Source: Catenulispora yoronensis
GTDB lineage: Bacteria; Actinomycetota; Actinomycetes; Streptomycetales; Catenulisporaceae
Assembly: GCF_039531695.1 (NCBI RefSeq)
Contig: NZ_BAAAQN010000029.1
Span: 65,871 to 129,870 of the forward strand
Direction of reading: 5' to 3'
Length of the DNA stretch: 64,000 nt
Shown: one piece after another, positions 60,773 to 64,000 of the stretch
How the letters are laid out: the number at the start of each line of letters is the position of its first letter
Numbering within the stretch: the first letter of the stretch is position 1
The notes under the pieces: generated by a model
What the model saw: only the letters and a program-made list of their open reading frames with translations
What the model was told of the DNA's origin: nothing
The model's database searches: none
Program-made: the position numbers and the translations under genes

Positions 60773-60870
60773 GGGCCGAGGGCCGAGGGCCGAGGGCTTA
60801 GGGCCGAGGGCTTAGGGCCGAGGGCTTAGGGCTTAGGGCTTAGGGCTGAGGGCTGACGGCTGAGGGCTGA
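60773..60870. repeat. Fourteen tandem heptamers (GGGCTTA/GGGCCGA/GGGCTGA)
   Basis: Directly after the sigma stop codon there are 98 bases made of exactly 14 heptamers: GGGCCGA five times and GGGCTTA five times, then three GGGCTGA and one CGGCTGA. It is non-coding, between convergent genes. The G-rich strand could fold or act as a binding array. Confidence 0.95.
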
Positions 60871-60896
60871 GGGGCACGGCAGTGGGCTGAGGAAGC

Positions 60897-63890
60897 TCAG
60901 ACCGGGCACCCGACCGCGTCCAGCGCCTGAAGGCGGCTGCGCAGCCGCACGGCGTCGGGATGCCCGAGGCGGTCGAGCGTGCGCAGCGCCTTCCGCCACG
61001 CCGCGTCGGCCGCGTCGACGTCGCCGACCGAGAGGTGCGCGTCGCCGAGATACGTCAGGCCGGTGGCCTCGCTGTAGTGGTCCCCGCTCTCCCGGAACAG
61101 GCGCAATGCCCTGCGATAGCACGCGACGGCGCTGGTGTGGTCGCCCAGGTGGCGGTGGATGTAGCCGAGGCTGTCCCAGGTGTGGGCCTGGCCGTACTCG
61201 TCGTCGGCCAGAAGCAGCAGCGCCAGCGCCGGCTGACAGCAGGCCAGCGCCTGCTCGTACTCACCGAGCCGGGCATGGAACCAGCCGACATCATTGAGCG
61301 CGACCGCTTCCCCGCCGGGTTCGCCGGAGCTCAGACGGCACATCCGCAGCGCCTGTTCGGACAGTTCCAGCGCCTCCCGGTCGTTGCCGGCCGCGCCGGC
61401 GATCCAGGCCAGGCTCTGGTAGCTCAGGGCCTGGGCCGCCGAGTCGCCGACCCGCTGGGACAGGGCCAGGGCGGCCAGGATCAGGCGCTGGGCGCCGTCG
61501 AGGTCGCCGCGGCCGCGGTCGGCCAGGCCCAGCCCGCGCAGGGCGTAGGCGCGGGCGCCGTCGTCGCCGAGGCGTTCGGCGGCGGCGTCGCCGACACGGT
61601 GGATCGTGGCGAGATCGGGCCACAGATTGCGGCGATGCAGGAAGTTGGTGCAGACATGCGCGAGCTGCCAGGCCTGGCGGTCGAAGCCCTCGGCGCGAGC
61701 ATGGGTGACGGCGCGGACCAGGACGCGGTGCTCGGCCGTGAACCAGGCCGACGCCTCGCGGTGGTTGCCGGGCTCGACGCTGACGACGCCGGGCGGCGGC
61801 GGATCGAGGGTGATCGGCGCCAGGCGGGGACCCAGACTCCGGTCGGCGGCGTGGGCGCTGTGGAGGTAGTGGTCGTAGATCCGGTGCCGGGCCTCGTGTC
61901 TGGCGGCGGCGGTCTCCTCGCTGGCGGCGAGCTCCCCGGCGTAGGCGCACAGCAGATCGTGGAAGGTGTAGCGGCCGGGGACGTGCTCGGTCATCAGGCT
62001 GGCCCGGCACAGGTCGGCCAGCAGCCGCCGGGCCCGGCCGGGCGGGACGGCGGCCAGGCTGGCCGCGGCGTGGACGTCGAGATCGGGGCCGGGGTGCAGG
62101 CCGAGCAGGCGGAACAGGCGCGCGGCGTCGGGGTTGAGGGTGCGACAGGACCAGGAGAACAGGGAACGGAGATCGGTGCAGGCGTCGCCGCCGTCCAGGG
62201 CGTCCAGGGTTCCGGCCTCGGCCAGTTCGTCGGCGAACACCGCCAGCGGGAAGTCGGGGCGCAGCGCGATCCGGGCGGAGGCGATCGCCAGGGCGAGCGG
62301 GAGGCCGGCGCAGCGGTTGACGATGCGCTCCAGGGCGTGGGTGTCGCTGACGGCGCGGGACCGGCCGAGGCGCCGGATCAGCAGATCGCGGGAGCGGGCC
62401 GGGGACAGCAGGCTGACGGGCACCGGGATCGCGCCCTCGGCGGCGACCAGCGGGGCGAGCGGGTCGCGGCTGGTGACGAGGGTCAGACAGCCGGGCGAGC
62501 CGGGCAGGAGCGGCCGGACCTGTTCGGCGTCGCGGGCGTTGTCGAGCAGGATCAGGATCCGCTTGCCGGTCAGGAGGCTGCGATAGAGGGCGGCTTGCGA
62601 GGCCAGGCCCGCGGGGATCGAGGCGGGCGGGACGCCGAGGGCGTCGAGGAAGCCGCGCAGGGCTTCGGAGGGGTCGGTCGCGACGCCGCCGGGGGCGTAG
62701 CCGCGGAGGTTGACGTAGAGCTGGCCGTCGGGGAAGGCGGGGGCGGTGCGGTGGGCCCAGTGGACGGCGAGGGTGGTTTTGCCTACGCCGGCGGTGCCGG
62801 AGAGGACGGAGATGGTGGTGGGGGTGGGGGTGGGGGTGGGGGAATCTTTGAGGGGCCTGATAAGTGTGTTGAGGAGGGTGAGCTCGTCGTCGCGGCCGGC
62901 TACGTCGCGGAGGTCGAGAGGGAGTTGGGCTGGGGGGCGGTGGGGGTGTGGGGTCGCGGATGGTGGAGCTGGCGGGGCTGGCGGGGCTGGTAGTGGAGCC
63001 GCCTTTTGCGTTGCCGCTGAGATCGAAGCCGAGATCGATGCCGAGATTGATGCCGAGATTGATGCTGGGGCCGCTGGTGGCGTTGCTGGTGCGGTGAGGG
63101 TGATGGCGGCCAGGGTGTCGAGGCTGGGGTCCTGACGCAGGATCCGTGCATGGATGTCGGCGAGGGCGGGCGAGGGCTCCACGCCGTGGTCGGCGACCAT
63201 CGCGGCGCGGGCGTCCCGGAAGGCGGCGAGAGCTTCGGCTTGGCGACCCGAGCGATAGAGCACTGTCATGAGTTGGCCCCACAGCCGCTCGCGCATCGGG
63301 TGCACGCGGACCAGGTTCTCCACCTCGGGGCCGATGCGGCTGTCCAGGCCGAGGGCGAGCGCGGCGTCGTTGCGGTCTTCGATGACTGAGAGTCGCAGAC
63401 GCTCCAGGCGTGCCGCCTCGGTGCTGAGGACCGGCATGTCGTCGAACTCTGCCAAGGCCGCGCCGCGCCAGAGGTTCAGTGCCTCGGTGAGCTGGTCGAA
63501 GGCCGGCTGTGGACGTCCGGCTTCCAATGTACGGCGCCCGGTCTCGGCGAGACGTTCGAACTGGAGGAAGTCGACGGCCTCGGGATCAGTCTGCAGCAGA
63601 TAGCCGGGCGCGCGGGTGAGGAGCACGTCGAGGACGTAGGAGGCCTGGATCAGGGCTTTGCGGAGGCGGGAGACGTAGGTGCGGACGGTGCGCGCGGCGT
63701 CGTGCGGCGCGCGGCCGCCCCATAGTTCTTCCACCAGGGCTGTCAGGCTGACGGTGCGGCCGGTGTCGACCAGGAGGCGGGCGAGGACGCCGCGGACTTG
63801 CGGTCCCCCCAGGTACACCGCCTGGCCGTCCGCGGCGACCTCGAATGGGCCGAGCAGTCGGAATTCGAGTCGCTCCGCCCCCGATGGCAT
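60897..63890 (-). CDS. SARP/AfsR-type transcriptional regulator (SARP-NB-ARC-TPR)
   Basis: It is 997 aa from the ATG at 63890 (GAGAGG eight bases upstream). The N-terminal OmpR-like DNA-binding domain (~8-100: FRLLGPFEVAADGQAVYLGGPQVRGVLARLLVDTGRTVSLTALVEELWG) joins a BTAD domain (~110-255). A Ser-Ile-Ser-Ala repeat and Pro linker follow (~260-320). The NB-ARC ATPase has GTAGVGKTTLAVHWAH, LILLDNARDAEQV and TSRDPLAPL (~345-620). TPR repeats end it (~740-980). This is the AfsR class that switches on antibiotic or secondary-metabolite genes. No biosynthetic cluster adjoins it in the window. Confidence 0.95.
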   Translation of the reverse strand: MPSGAERLEFRLLGPFEVAADGQAVYLGGPQVRGVLARLLVDTGRTVSLTALVEELWGGRAPHDAARTVRTYVSRLRKALIQASYVLDVLLTRAPGYLLQTDPEAVDFLQFERLAETGRRTLEAGRPQPAFDQLTEALNLWRGAALAEFDDMPVLSTEAARLERLRLSVIEDRNDAALALGLDSRIGPEVENLVRVHPMRERLWGQLMTVLYRSGRQAEALAAFRDARAAMVADHGVEPSPALADIHARILRQDPSLDTLAAITLTAPATPPAAPASISASISASISASISAATQKAAPLPAPPAPPAPPSATPHPHRPPAQLPLDLRDVAGRDDELTLLNTLIRPLKDSPTPTPTPTTISVLSGTAGVGKTTLAVHWAHRTAPAFPDGQLYVNLRGYAPGGVATDPSEALRGFLDALGVPPASIPAGLASQAALYRSLLTGKRILILLDNARDAEQVRPLLPGSPGCLTLVTSRDPLAPLVAAEGAIPVPVSLLSPARSRDLLIRRLGRSRAVSDTHALERIVNRCAGLPLALAIASARIALRPDFPLAVFADELAEAGTLDALDGGDACTDLRSLFSWSCRTLNPDAARLFRLLGLHPGPDLDVHAAASLAAVPPGRARRLLADLCRASLMTEHVPGRYTFHDLLCAYAGELAASEETAAARHEARHRIYDHYLHSAHAADRSLGPRLAPITLDPPPPGVVSVEPGNHREASAWFTAEHRVLVRAVTHARAEGFDRQAWQLAHVCTNFLHRRNLWPDLATIHRVGDAAAERLGDDGARAYALRGLGLADRGRGDLDGAQRLILAALALSQRVGDSAAQALSYQSLAWIAGAAGNDREALELSEQALRMCRLSSGEPGGEAVALNDVGWFHARLGEYEQALACCQPALALLLLADDEYGQAHTWDSLGYIHRHLGDHTSAVACYRRALRLFRESGDHYSEATGLTYLGDAHLSVGDVDAADAAWRKALRTLDRLGHPDAVRLRSRLQALDAVGCPV
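63019..63066 (-). repeat. Four tandem 12-bp units inside the SARP gene
   Basis: gagatcgaagcc and three near copies (63019-63066) encode Ser-Ile-Ser-Ala units in the linker after the BTAD domain. Confidence 0.9.
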
Positions 63891-64000
63891 CGGCACATCC
63901 TCTCCCCCGGGGTCCAGCATGGACTGTTGGGGGGTGGATGGGAATTGCCATTTGTGCATTGGGGGCTTGCTTGGTGTGCAGATTGGGGTGAGGGGGGTGG

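Noticed and set aside
60773..60870. CRISPR-like array
   Set aside because: Units are seven bases with no spacers; it is a simple tandem repeat.

Overview
The window is 64 kb of very GC-rich DNA with strong third-position GC bias, GTG starts, leaderless genes, SARP, AfsR-like and ECF regulators, Ser/Thr kinases and large secreted RHS proteins. This points to a filamentous actinobacterium of the Streptomyces/Catenulispora type; the genus cannot be fixed from the sequence. It is chromosomal, accessory-flavoured DNA. I saw no rRNA, tRNA, CRISPR array, transposase or replication origin.

Layout. 1-4446: a cut-off aminoglycoside-phosphotransferase-like gene, exonuclease III, a small gene relic, a membrane-anchored hypothetical, a SAM methyltransferase (DUF574 type) and a 149-aa protein ending in a RHIM/amyloid-like Gly-Val-Gln motif. 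4473-16645: a seven-gene minus-strand block, the most interesting part. It begins with four signalling or conflict-type genes (TPR-CHAT protease-like protein, APH-fold kinase-like protein, membrane protein, HTH-NB-ARC-TPR regulator). It continues, after a hairpin, into three metabolic genes: a MIO-type histidine ammonia-lyase/aminomutase homologue with a Ser-Ser-Gly triad, a second histidyl-tRNA synthetase of archaeal/eukaryotic flavour, and a methyltransferase. 16711-21862: a perfect 40-bp palindrome, a Tim44-like membrane protein, a SigE-type ECF sigma factor with a membrane partner, a HAF-repeat secreted protein and a DUF4240-like protein.

22099-29876: a 2415-aa secreted RHS-repeat protein with a variable C-terminal tail, a strong terminator and a small lipoprotein. 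29895-34249: an ABC exporter whose ATPase carries a 138-residue Gly/Ala repeat insertion, divergent from a NarL-type two-component pair. 34149-38007: a HEAT-repeat protein and an MFS exporter, divergent from a CGNR zinc-finger regulator. 38073-45744: two divergent AraC paralogues, a ribose-type sugar ABC transporter (permease, binding lipoprotein, double ATPase) and glutamate decarboxylase.

45799-64000: a methyltransferase, a Ser/Thr kinase with a ricin-type lectin domain, a zinc-ribbon hypothetical, a TetR regulator, DUF1062 and DUF397-like proteins, a quinone reductase with an ECF sigma factor, a Ser/Thr kinase fused to a ribosomal L7/L12 C-terminal domain, a von Willebrand A relic, a Tat-exported phospholipase C, a B3/B4-domain protein, a DUF1059 protein, an LUD-domain protein divergent from an ECF41-like sigma factor, a 14-unit heptamer array and a SARP/AfsR regulator.

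A recurring theme is in-frame short tandem repeats (12, 18 and 21 bp) at the ends or linkers of otherwise unrelated proteins.
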